From: UBA1161 sp002311745
Lineage (GTDB): Bacteria > Planctomycetota > Phycisphaerae > Tepidisphaerales > Tepidisphaeraceae
Assembly (NCBI GenBank): GCA_050018415.1
Contig: JBEKAB010000001.1
Location: 1 to 64,000 of the forward strand
Reading direction: 5' to 3'
Length of the DNA: 64,000 nucleotides
Shown: positions 1 to 7,735 of the stretch, in pieces
Layout of the letters: each line of letters starts with the position of its first letter
Numbering within the stretch: position 1 is the first letter of the stretch
Program-made: the position numbers and the translations under genes
Notes under the pieces: model-generated
Database searches by the model: none
The model's input: only the letters and a program-made list of their open reading frames with translations
Told to the model about the DNA's origin: nothing

Positions 1-314
1 GGCCGCGCTTGGGCCGTTGATCCTGATTGGATTTGCTCTGCTCACTCACGTCGGACGGAATCAAAACACAGAAACCGGCCGGGCGCAAGTTAAGATTAGA
101 TTAAGTTGGTTCCGGACAGTATTGTGCGCAGCACCGCGGGTTCGCACGCAGCGCGATTTACCGCGGGTTTCCGCTGTCCATTTCCCGTTACCTCCCGTCG
201 GCAAAAAGCACGGGTGTCCCCTCCCCTTTGGGGCTTCCGTTTCCCCCGTTTCTCTTCCGGCAAGGAATCCGAATCGAGGCAGGTGACGTGAATACTCCTT
301 CACGCTTGGATGAT
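1..314. other. Intergenic stretch at the left edge
   Basis: No coding region is supportable in this stretch. Open frames on both strands are short, lack family features and overlap each other. It holds the first copy of a 72-bp direct repeat and then the 3' end region of the minus-strand glycoside hydrolase gene, whose TAA stop is at 315-317. No T-run terminator is obvious downstream of that stop. Confidence 0.6.
124..195 (+). repeat. 72-bp dispersed direct repeat, copy A
   Basis: This stretch matches 2640-2711 at about 63 of 72 positions without gaps. The first 20 bases are identical in both copies. Each copy contains two spaced ACCGCGGGTT cores. In frame it reads as a spurious peptide on the minus strand, which is why open frames appear here. 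The two copies bracket the glycoside hydrolase gene and part of the addB-like remnant. It may be a dispersed intergenic repeat family of this genome. Confidence 0.75.
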
Positions 315-2180
315 TTATTGTGAATAGAGGCAAACGCTATACGGCCCGAGTCCAACGTTGCCGTTGCATGGCATATTCTGGTTGACGCCGGTGGACGCGG
401 TGGTGTCATAGCCGACGTTGCCAAAGTCGGAGCAATAGGCCTGCCAGTCGCTGTTGAATCGCAGATGCCACGTCCCGTCGCGTGGAAAGCCAATGTTATA
501 ACTTGGGAACGAGTTGGTCGAAAAATTCGCCACGACGATCACGTCATCCCCCGGCCCGCCGTCATCCCACCGATGGAACGCGATCACCTTCGCGTCATTG
601 TTCACGTGAAAGATGTTGATGTTCGGCCCGCGCAGGCCGCGCGTGTTGTTGTTCCAGTTGCGCCGAAGCTGAATCAGTTGGCGGTACATATCCACAATTC
701 CGCTGAACGTGCCGGCTTGCGACCAATCCAGCGGCCTAGTATCCAACCACGTTCCCCACGCCAGAAATTCCTGTCCCATGAAGATCATGGGGATTCCCGG
801 CGCCGTCATGACGATGGCCGCCGCCAGGGTCGATCGTTTTCTGGCCGCCCAGCTTGTGGCGTTTCCCTGCCAGATGACGTCCGGCAGCCGGAGCTTATCC
901 GCCTCATCGTGCGACTCGGCATAGACGACGCGCTGAAACATGCCGGCCTGGCTGTAGTTTTTGCCGACGGCCGCGGCCACGGCATTCATGTCACGGTCCG
1001 CGTCATTTGCCGCCGCCACGGCGTCGCGGATGGCACCACGGAAGATCGAATCCCATTGCGCGTCAAACCCCGCTCCCCCCGCGCCGGTCGGCTTGGTCAC
1101 CCAGTCGTTGTTCTGCAAATCCTCGGCAATGGTGATGGTCCACGGAACTCCGGAATTCTTGTCGTTGTTGATCCATTGCAGCAATTGCCACCCTTGCGGA
1201 TTGTCGCCGTCATTCTGGCTGTTGTTGTCGATGATCTGCCGGATATTGACGACAGAATCAAGCCGCAATCCGTCCGCCCGATATTGGTGCAACCACATCA
1301 TGGCGTTGTCGCGGAGGTATTGCCGGACTTCCGGGCGGCCATAATCCGGCCGATTCATCTGGCCCCAGGGGCACGAGGCACGGTCGTCGTTGTATAGATA
1401 GATTCCGCCGTATCCGTTCTGGCTCCACCCGTTGAATTGCCACAGGCAAGCGCCCATTCCCGCGTCTCCCGGCCCGAAGTGGTTGTATACGACATCGAAG
1501 ATCACCGCGATGCCCCGGGCATGCGCCGCTTCGACGAACTGCTGCACCGCCTTGGCCGTCCCATACGCGTCATCAATGGCGAACGGCAGGCAGGGGTTGT
1601 ACCCCATGGAAATTTCGGTATCGAAGTCCTCCGCCGGCATGACTTCGATGGCGTTCACCCCCAGTCTTTGCAGATACTCCAGCCGCCCGATGGCGTCTGC
1701 GAACGTGCCGATCTTCCCCGGCTCGGCGTTGAACGTGCCGATGTGCAATTCATAGATCACCATTTCGTTGAAGTTCGGCATCTGATACGGCGTCGCGCTC
1801 CAGGCGTACGTCGGATCGACCACGAGTGAATTCCCGGTCGAGCTGGTCGCGTCACTGCAATAGGGGTCCATTTTCCAGATGAGCGGTCCGCCCGGATTTC
1901 CCGGCCCGAACCCGTCATTTTGGATGACGAACCGATACTGCGCCCCGGCAGCCACGCCAGGAACGGCGGCCGACCAGTAAGGGTACCCCTCATTGGTTGG
2001 GTCGATGGAATCGCGAGCCATTGAAACTTTGCCGCTGTCCCAGGTTGGCGTCGTAAAATCACCGGCCACCCACACGGCCGCGGCATCCGGCGCCCAGCAG
2101 CGAAACGTGCAGCCGCCCGTGTCCAGAACAGCGCCCATTCCCGACGATGACGCCGGAGCGATGGAAGAATTCGTTGACAT
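315..2180 (-). CDS. GH13 alpha-amylase/branching-enzyme-like protein with N-terminal CBM48-type domain
   Basis: This is a 621-residue glycoside hydrolase of the alpha-amylase superfamily, probably acting on alpha-1,4/1,6-glucans. Residues about 15-130 resemble the N-terminal beta-sandwich (CBM48/E-set) of branching enzymes and trehalohydrolases. The (beta/alpha)8 barrel carries all four GH13 conserved regions: DVVYNH at 229-234, the nucleophile Asp308 in GLRLDS, the acid/base Glu353 in TIAED, and ESHD at 422-425 with transition-state Asp425. The order and spacing fit GlgB, TreZ or GlgX relatives better than a secreted amylase, and no signal peptide is visible, so a cytoplasmic glycogen-type role is likely. 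The ATG start has an AGGGG ribosome site about 8 bases upstream. Exact specificity cannot be decided from sequence alone. Confidence 0.85.
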   Translation of the reverse strand: MSTNSSIAPASSSGMGAVLDTGGCTFRCWAPDAAAVWVAGDFTTPTWDSGKVSMARDSIDPTNEGYPYWSAAVPGVAAGAQYRFVIQNDGFGPGNPGGPLIWKMDPYCSDATSSTGNSLVVDPTYAWSATPYQMPNFNEMVIYELHIGTFNAEPGKIGTFADAIGRLEYLQRLGVNAIEVMPAEDFDTEISMGYNPCLPFAIDDAYGTAKAVQQFVEAAHARGIAVIFDVVYNHFGPGDAGMGACLWQFNGWSQNGYGGIYLYNDDRASCPWGQMNRPDYGRPEVRQYLRDNAMMWLHQYRADGLRLDSVVNIRQIIDNNSQNDGDNPQGWQLLQWINNDKNSGVPWTITIAEDLQNNDWVTKPTGAGGAGFDAQWDSIFRGAIRDAVAAANDADRDMNAVAAAVGKNYSQAGMFQRVVYAESHDEADKLRLPDVIWQGNATSWAARKRSTLAAAIVMTAPGIPMIFMGQEFLAWGTWLDTRPLDWSQAGTFSGIVDMYRQLIQLRRNWNNNTRGLRGPNINIFHVNNDAKVIAFHRWDDGGPGDDVIVVANFSTNSFPSYNIGFPRDGTWHLRFNSDWQAYCSDFGNVGYDTTASTGVNQNMPCNGNVGLGPYSVCLYSQ

Positions 2181-2323
2181 GGCCTATACCCCTGACTTGG
2201 TCGCCAAAATTCTGCTCGCGTAGAAGATTGCTGAATACCATCATACCCACCGCCCCTCAAGCTGGGCAATTCCTTCGATTCTGCGCGACAATGATCGTAT
2301 CCTGCCGCCGTTAGGATTTTGTT

Positions 2324-2640
2324 TTGAGCGTCCAGTTTCCGACCTACCGACCCGGAACCGGCAAGACGGCCTTGTGCCGCCAGCGCATCATCGCCGCCTG
2401 CAAAGCGGACGCGCTGGGTCCGCCGATTTGCCGGCTGGTTCCGCGCCAGGCGACGTTCCAGACCCAGCGCGATCTGCGTTGCAGCACCGAGCTGAAACAC
2501 ATGTTCCGTGTCCGCGTCCTCTCCTTCGATGATCTGTGTCGTCAGGTGGTCGCCGAGGTCGGCGGGGCTGTCGCGCCCGAAGTAAGCCACGCCGGCCGCC
2601 GCCCTCCTCATCGGCCTGCAATGGCCCGATTTAGCGGCGG
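2324..2640 (+). pseudogene. addB-like helicase/nuclease subunit remnant (N-terminal fragment, frameshifted)
   Basis: From a TTG at 2324 the frame reads as the beginning of an AddB-type ATP-dependent deoxyribonuclease subunit. A P-loop RPGTGKT lies at residues about 9-15. It is followed by the LGPPI...LVP.QATFQ..RDL pattern and then a VLSFDDLCRQVVAEVGG segment, all in the order found in AddB N-termini. After about 90 residues (near 2605) the homologous reading shifts by one frame (AGRR then LLIGLQW). It stops altogether at copy B of the 72-bp repeat. A full AddB has about 1,000 or more residues, so this is a decayed stub. No downstream remainder is seen on either strand. Confidence 0.6.
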
Positions 2641-2711
2641 TGCGCAGCACCGCGGGTTCCCGCGCAGCGCAATTTACCGCGGGTTTCTGCTGTCCGTTTC
2701 CCACCGCCTCC
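2640..2711 (+). repeat. 72-bp dispersed direct repeat, copy B
   Basis: This is the second copy of the repeat found at 124-195. It adds potential secondary structure: GCGGTGC/GCACCGC around 2637-2653 and CCCGCG/CGCGGG enclosing the middle of the unit. It lies exactly where the addB-like homology ends, so it may mark a recombination or deletion junction. Confidence 0.75.
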
Positions 2712-2778
2712 GATCCCCCGCGAACGGGAGTCGGGGGAAAAGAACGGAAAAGACTTCCGATGTGGTAGAATCGCCAAA

Positions 2779-3564
2779 ATGATACTCCAACCTCGCCAGA
2801 CAAAGTCTCCGGTGCCCGAGCCATCGTTGCCACAACCCGGCGAATCTTCGCAAACCATAATGGAAGACCGATGGTATGGTCGGGCTCTACCTCCAGTCCT
2901 CATTTCTGTAGTCCTCGGGCTTTTGGCGTGGGTGGAATGGCAGCATGTGATTTTCAAATCCAGGCCCATGCCGTGGCCTCCGACCATTTTGTTTTTGATC
3001 AGCGTTCCCTTTGCTGCTTGGCGCATTCGTACCGGGCTAGCCGAGTTAAGGCAACGAGGGCAGGGAGTGCATGGCGAGCGAATCGTTGGCCAGTTGCTGG
3101 AGAATTTGCGCTCGGTCGGCTGCAAGATTTATCACGACATCGCAGAGGATGGGTACAACATTGATCATGTGATCATCGGTCCGCATGGCGTGTTTGCCAT
3201 CGAGACAAAGACGATCAGCAAACCGCTGAGAGGGCAAGCCGAAGTGGTTTTCGACGGCGAAACAGTAACGATCGGCGGATATCAGCCCGACAGAGATCCG
3301 GTCATTCAAGCGCGCGCTGCGGCTCGCAGTATCCGGAAGATCTTGCATGAAATGACCGGACAAGAGCCTAACGTTATACCCGTGCTCTTGTATGTGAATT
3401 GGTTTGTTGAACCGAACCCCCGCGATGCTGACGTAATCGTCATGAATCAAGAATACTTCCTTAAGTCATTCGATCGGCTTCAGGACCGTAACACTTTGCA
3501 GACCCCTCAGGTCGAGGCTCTTGCAGCACGCATGGAGAGCTACTTGCGAGAAAAAGTGAAATGA
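2779..3564 (+). CDS. Membrane-anchored NERD-domain nuclease-like protein
   Basis: This 261-residue protein has two likely transmembrane segments (about 38-54 and 67-84) followed by a cytoplasmic NERD (nuclease-related) domain. The PD-(D/E)XK-like signature is intact: Glu100 in the first helix, Asp129 in NIDHVIIG, and Glu142-x-Lys144 in AIETKT. NERD domains are thought to act on DNA and are often carried with mobile or defence genes. No substrate can be named. The ATG has no strong ribosome site. The gene points at the oppositely oriented AlbA_2 gene, whose end is about 150 bases away. Local GC is low (26 of 60 bases at 3121-3180), which suggests acquisition with the neighbouring TIR/AlbA_2 unit. 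Confidence 0.8.
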   Translation: MILQPRQTKSPVPEPSLPQPGESSQTIMEDRWYGRALPPVLISVVLGLLAWVEWQHVIFKSRPMPWPPTILFLISVPFAAWRIRTGLAELRQRGQGVHGERIVGQLLENLRSVGCKIYHDIAEDGYNIDHVIIGPHGVFAIETKTISKPLRGQAEVVFDGETVTIGGYQPDRDPVIQARAAARSIRKILHEMTGQEPNVIPVLLYVNWFVEPNPRDADVIVMNQEYFLKSFDRLQDRNTLQTPQVEALAARMESYLREKVK

Positions 3565-3717
3565 CATCGCGTCTGCTCGGGAGACGCGAAACGAGGACGT
3601 AGCGGTTCCGTATTTCCCGCTCAGCACCACCCGCGCCCGGAACCTGAAAATACGAGAAAATGTTGGGTGCGTCCTTTTGCTTGGCCCGATGTAGCGGCCA
3701 GATTCCCAGTTCATACC

Positions 3718-4917
3718 TCATTCATCGTCGGTTACTGGTTCAGGGAGCGACGTCAATTCATCGACGCTCAGACGGGTCTTGGCAACATTCCCGGATACCG
3801 AAAGATTGAAGTCCTTCGGGTGGGACAAGTTGTCAGCGAAGATCCGGCCGATGAGCGATACATCGCCGCTTGCTCCCTTGGCGATGTAAAACAAATCGGA
3901 CCACACCCACCTTCCCGGCTGTAAGCTCCCACAGTCAATCTCGACCTGGAACCGATCGTCATTCTTATGTATGGTTACGAGGCCAGGCGAGGGGCGGAAT
4001 ACGGGGTGAAGATGCTCGCCGGCGATGTGTGGCACTCGGTCCCGATACGGCCTTGGCGCGGTTGGCATATCCGAAGGATATAGCACCCACACGCCGAGGG
4101 TCATAGGGATGGCCAGTTCGGCCCGAACACGGTTGGCGGATACCTGTCCGACGTTCTTGATCACTAAGCGGACCGGCCTACATAATCGTCGGGCAAACTC
4201 GTAAAGTGCCATCTCTCGGAAGTAGTTCTCGTTTAGTCGCTCCGTCGAGCCGGAGCGCATTAACAACCAGTTGCTGCTGAAGGGGTCGTCCGCCGTTGGC
4301 ACGACGAGCTCTGGAATTGACTCCCTGGGAGGTGTCTCACAATACTCAGCGTCCCATGAAATGTGCATTCCAAGAGCGTTATCCCGCTCGATATCGGCGA
4401 ACTCGACAACCAATTCGGCGTCCTCGGGCACCGAATTGCGGCCCATCTCGGCGATTTCTTCGGGCGATGCCGGTTTCGTCGGGTCTGTGGAGCTGCCCCG
4501 CCTGACATAGACCTCCTTCTCCTTGAGTTTGCCGTAGCACTTCTTGAGGTAAAAAGGCCGAGGTTGTTCCTCAATGCGGATGACGCCGACCTGCTTTCCC
4601 TCGAAACCGAATGCCTCGTAGTGGAATCGCACGGGCCGGTTCGTCAAACTGTTCACAAATTGCTGCAACGAATGGTCGGCGAGGTGATCGCCAGATGGGA
4701 TGCCGACGACGTTGGCCCGGCCACCTCGTACATCTTCGACGCCAATAAGGATATACGCCTCAGATCGCCTCCACGCGTTGGCGAACCCTAGAACGTCTTT
4801 GAGCAGTTCTGCCTTCTCCTCCTGGGTCGCCTTCGCGAAGCGATATTGCTCCTTCTTGAAATCGAGCGTCGGGCTCTCCTCCTCGTAGAGCAGCCGCTCG
4901 AAAAGACCCTTATCCAC
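3718..4917 (-). CDS. AlbA_2 (Schlafen-type) domain protein
   Basis: This is a 399-residue protein with an N-terminal AlbA_2/Schlafen-type nucleic-acid-binding domain. Its hallmarks are an acidic-LDFK core at about 17-21, GFANAW at 44-49 and the strand YILIGVED at 55-62, ending with a RRGSSTDP segment before about residue 165. The remaining 230 residues are not recognised. The start is placed at GTG 4917 because AGAGGAG lies 5 bases upstream. A longer in-frame reading to 5100 would run through the end of the TIR gene. The TIR gene ends only 31 bases upstream, so the two are almost certainly co-transcribed. Related AlbA_2 proteins occur as transcriptional regulators and as parts of defence loci. 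Confidence 0.75.
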   Translation of the reverse strand: MDKGLFERLLYEEESPTLDFKKEQYRFAKATQEEKAELLKDVLGFANAWRRSEAYILIGVEDVRGGRANVVGIPSGDHLADHSLQQFVNSLTNRPVRFHYEAFGFEGKQVGVIRIEEQPRPFYLKKCYGKLKEKEVYVRRGSSTDPTKPASPEEIAEMGRNSVPEDAELVVEFADIERDNALGMHISWDAEYCETPPRESIPELVVPTADDPFSSNWLLMRSGSTERLNENYFREMALYEFARRLCRPVRLVIKNVGQVSANRVRAELAIPMTLGVWVLYPSDMPTAPRPYRDRVPHIAGEHLHPVFRPSPGLVTIHKNDDRFQVEIDCGSLQPGRWVWSDLFYIAKGASGDVSLIGRIFADNLSHPKDFNLSVSGNVAKTRLSVDELTSLPEPVTDDE

Positions 4918-4948
4918 GCGAACTCCTCTGGTTGCCTCCGCTAGGTAG

Positions 4949-6028
4949 TCATTGGCTATCCGACGGCGGTTTAGGCAAGCGCAGTCGTTTAAGGGGCTTC
5001 TTAACCTCGGCTGAGCGCCGCCGTTCGAGGGTACGCCGGAGCATGTGTTCCAGCATTCGCGGAAACTCCATGACAAACATATGCGACTCTCTGTCACCAA
5101 AGTCCCTCATCCATGGCCCTTCCATCATCATCTCTGAAAACCGTCGAAGACGTGACATTTCGCGCTCGATGCCCTCAGAATCCCCAGATTTGACGGCTCG
5201 ATATACCTCCATCGCCAACTCATAGAGCCACGGGGCGTCGTCGCGCATTAAGCTGGCCGCCATCAGGATGCCCACCGGATCGCCCGGCTCTCCTGACACA
5301 CGCATGAATTCTTCCAGCATTCGTGGATGAAACATGCGCATTCTGCGCCGTCGATAGGGGTCTCCCTCCTCAGCAAGCCGCTCGGCGACGCGCGAAGGGA
5401 GTGACTTCATTTCCTCGACCAGCTTCGCCACGGCGGACTCTTCCGCGCCATCAGCCGCTGCCTTCTTTCCTCCAGTGACTCCAGTAGACTTAAGAATCGA
5501 GGCTTCCGTAGTCTTGAAACCCTGCACTTGAGTCTTCACCACGTCCGCGTCTAGTTCAAGGTTTGAAACGCGACGCGCCAACTGATTCACGAGTTTTGTA
5601 AGGTCCCCCTCACTGTCGTCCATGTTTTGAAACTGATAGAAAGGACCGGTCGTGACGCGATTGAGCGGGACCCCGAGCGCAACTCCAATTACTTTTGTGT
5701 CCAACTTTCCTTTCGCAACGCCTGCCTCAAAGAGTATCCACGGACGGTCAAGGCTACGTTCGGTGAAAAGACAGACAACGTCCGAGGTAGATTGCAGCTT
5801 CTCCATGAGCCGCTTGTACCATTCGTCGCCGAAGTCGATCCCCTCGTTGCCTTTCTTGTCGGATGATCTGAAGGTCTTGATCATTCCCGCGGAAACGCTC
5901 TTTAGAAGTTTCCCGAATGCCTCGGCCATTTCGGCATCGCGCGCATCATGGCTGATGAACACCAGCGGGCTAGTCGTGGTCAACGCATCTGTTTCGGGTG
6001 AAGCCTTCGCATTTTCTTGGTTTGCCAT
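4949..6028 (-). CDS. TIR-domain protein, putative NAD-processing effector
   Basis: This 359-residue protein has a TIR domain at about 20-160. It starts with the FISHDARD strand and includes the alphaC-type motif RPWILFEAG with Trp97 and Glu101. That Glu is the position used as catalytic NADase residue in enzymatic TIR domains. The C-terminal half (about 165-359) is charged and helix-rich, with a Met/Arg-rich stretch, and is not recognised. It may be a sensing or oligomerisation domain. It is the first gene of a two-gene unit with the AlbA_2 protein. GC is low (28 of 60 bases at 5461-5520). A role in abortive-infection-type defence is inference from the family and the neighbours. Confidence 0.8.
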   Translation of the reverse strand: MANQENAKASPETDALTTTSPLVFISHDARDAEMAEAFGKLLKSVSAGMIKTFRSSDKKGNEGIDFGDEWYKRLMEKLQSTSDVVCLFTERSLDRPWILFEAGVAKGKLDTKVIGVALGVPLNRVTTGPFYQFQNMDDSEGDLTKLVNQLARRVSNLELDADVVKTQVQGFKTTEASILKSTGVTGGKKAAADGAEESAVAKLVEEMKSLPSRVAERLAEEGDPYRRRRMRMFHPRMLEEFMRVSGEPGDPVGILMAASLMRDDAPWLYELAMEVYRAVKSGDSEGIEREMSRLRRFSEMMMEGPWMRDFGDRESHMFVMEFPRMLEHMLRRTLERRRSAEVKKPLKRLRLPKPPSDSQ

Positions 6029-6191
6029 GAAGCAAATTGTAGCTCAACCGCCCTTGACCCTACAAATCCACTCGGAGTAACTGTACAAAACACAACCCCT
6101 TATTCAGCGAGCGCTGCGCGACGCCGTTCTGATCGGCGCCCAAGTCTACTGTTCACCGGCTCACCCGCTCGACGCTCCCTGCAAGCTCCCC

Positions 6192-6527
6192 CTAACTCAC
6201 TCTCGGCTCCAGTTGCGGCTCCGGCGGCGGTTTCTTGCGGCCGCGGCCGGGGCTGCCGGCTCGGCGGATCTCACCCATCGCTCGCCATAGCACCAGACGC
6301 TCGCCCGCGAACTCGGCCGTGTACAGGCCGTGCAGCAGGTGGTTCTGGCTCGACGTCTTCTTGCCGGGAACCGTCGTTGGGCCGGTGGATTTGAGCCACG
6401 GCTTGGTCCGCACAATGGCCGCCCGTTTTAGGGCCACGCCCACCGCTGAAATCCTGTAACGCCGCTTGGCCTTCCCGCCTGATGGCTCGGGAAATACCTC
6501 GATCACATCTGCGAAAATGTCGTCCAT
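6192..6527 (-). CDS. Small hypothetical protein with HGLYTAEF motif
   Basis: This is a 111-residue basic protein not assigned to a family. An AGAGGA ribosome site lies 7 bases before the ATG, which supports a real gene. The middle carries a NHLLHGLYTAEF..ERLVLWRAMGEIRRAG segment. That resembles the short HGLYS-type segment seen in some phage-associated and planctomycete small proteins. The C-terminus is Pro/Arg-rich and probably disordered. It lies upstream of the TIR gene in the same orientation, separated by about 160 bases, so it could belong to the same accessory block. Confidence 0.5.
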   Translation of the reverse strand: MDDIFADVIEVFPEPSGGKAKRRYRISAVGVALKRAAIVRTKPWLKSTGPTTVPGKKTSSQNHLLHGLYTAEFAGERLVLWRAMGEIRRAGSPGRGRKKPPPEPQLEPRVS

Positions 6528-6875
6528 CTAGAGCATCCTCTACATAGCGCGCCCGGGGTGAAGGTTTTCAAAATTTTTCTCGCAACCCGAATCCATACCA
6601 TCGCTTACGCGTTTTCTGCCCATTTTAGGGGCCGCTCGCTACAGGAGTTACAACTCAAAGTGGCGATATTGCGCCAAAAACCGCTTCGCCAATCTCACTT
6701 CCAGTTCGGTCCGAGTGCCCGGGAAAAATATTTTTGGAAAATTGCCTGCGTTTGCAGCGCAACCCATGGCGGGAACAAGCGATATCGCCTGTGCAAGCGA
6801 TGCATCACTGTGCGCGCGCAATCAACTCGATAGGCGCGCAGGCATGTGCGGAATCAGGATTTACGATTTGTCTGT
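6528..6875. other. Gene-free interval
   Basis: No convincing gene is seen. The stretch is AT-richer than the flanking cluster and contains A/T runs (for example AAAAATATTTTTGGAAAATT near 6725). A plus-strand frame of about 90 codons has no family features or ribosome site. It separates the accessory block from the hexuronate genes. Confidence 0.5.
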
Positions 6876-7733
6876 CTAAACGCCGCTGAAGGCGGCGAAG
6901 CCGCCGTCGATCGGGATCACCACGCCGGTCACAAAACCGGAGGCTTCATCTGAAGTCAGCCACAGCAGAGCACCAACCAAATCCTCTGGCATGCCAAGTC
7001 TCCCCATTGGCGTGTGTGATCGGATGGTGTTTCCGCGCTGAGTCCATGAGCCATCCCGATTTTTCAACAAGTCGCGATTCTGGTCTGTTTCGAAAAAGCC
7101 GGGTGCGATGGCGTTGACGCGGATGCCGACCTTCGAGAAGTGCACCGCCAGCCATTGCGTGAAGTTACTCACGGCCGCCTTGGCCCCGCTGTAAGCGGGG
7201 ATCTTCGTCAGCGGACGGAACGCGTTCATCGAGGAGATATTGATGACCGTGCCCTTGCCCTTGGCGACCATTTCGCGGGTGAAGGCCTGCGTCGGCAGTA
7301 ATGTGCCCAGGAAGTTCAGGTTAAACACAAATTCGATGCCCTTGGGGTCGAGATCGTAGAACGTGACCAGGTCCTTGGCGGCGCCGGAGAGGTCCTCCTT
7401 GCGCAGGTATTCCAGACTGGTCGTGCCTTTGGGATGGTTGCCGCCGGCGCCGTTGATGAGGATGTCGATGGGGCCGAGTTCTTTCTTCACCTTGTCGTTG
7501 GCGGTGGCGAGGCTTTGTTTTTCCAGCACATTGCAGCCGACGCTGATGGCCACGCCGCCTTCGTTGCGGATCAGTGCCGCGGCGGCTTCCGCGGCGTCCT
7601 GTCTCAAATCCGCCACGGCGATTTTCGCACCGCAGGCCGCCAGGGCCCGGGCCATCGTGCTGCACAAAACTCCGCCGCCGCCCGTCACGAGCGCGACCTG
7701 GTCCTTCAAATTCACCTTAAATGGAACGTTCAC
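6876..7733 (-). CDS. uxuB: SDR-family D-mannonate oxidoreductase (fructuronate reductase)
   Basis: This is a 285-residue short-chain dehydrogenase. It has the nucleotide-binding glycine motif VTGGGGVLCSTM near the N-terminus, then an INGAGGNHPKGTT segment, an NISSMNAF strand and the catalytic YSGAK. The GAGGNHP signature is typical of the SDR-type UxuB (Bacillus YjmF), which interconverts fructuronate and mannonate. The start is GTG 7733, preceded by AAGGAG at 7 bases. It lies 2 bases after the TGA of the Ldh_2-type gene, so the two are translationally coupled. The placement in a cluster with UxaE-type epimerase and KDG-type kinase supports the assignment. The substrate is inferred from family and context. 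Confidence 0.75.
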   Translation of the reverse strand: MNVPFKVNLKDQVALVTGGGGVLCSTMARALAACGAKIAVADLRQDAAEAAAALIRNEGGVAISVGCNVLEKQSLATANDKVKKELGPIDILINGAGGNHPKGTTSLEYLRKEDLSGAAKDLVTFYDLDPKGIEFVFNLNFLGTLLPTQAFTREMVAKGKGTVINISSMNAFRPLTKIPAYSGAKAAVSNFTQWLAVHFSKVGIRVNAIAPGFFETDQNRDLLKNRDGSWTQRGNTIRSHTPMGRLGMPEDLVGALLWLTSDEASGFVTGVVIPIDGGFAAFSGV

Positions 7734-7735
7734 GA

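Noticed and set aside
465..1397. Long plus-strand frame antisense to the glycoside hydrolase gene
   Set aside because: A shadow of the GC-rich minus-strand gene; its composition (Arg/Val/His-rich) and lack of motifs argue against coding.
3568..3588. Hairpin after the NERD gene as a terminator
   Set aside because: CGCGTCT/AGACGCG forms a 7-bp stem but no T-run follows on either strand, so it is not supported as an intrinsic terminator.
6558..6833. Plus-strand open frame of 91 codons
   Set aside because: No family resemblance, no ribosome site, and in an AT-rich gap; treated as chance.
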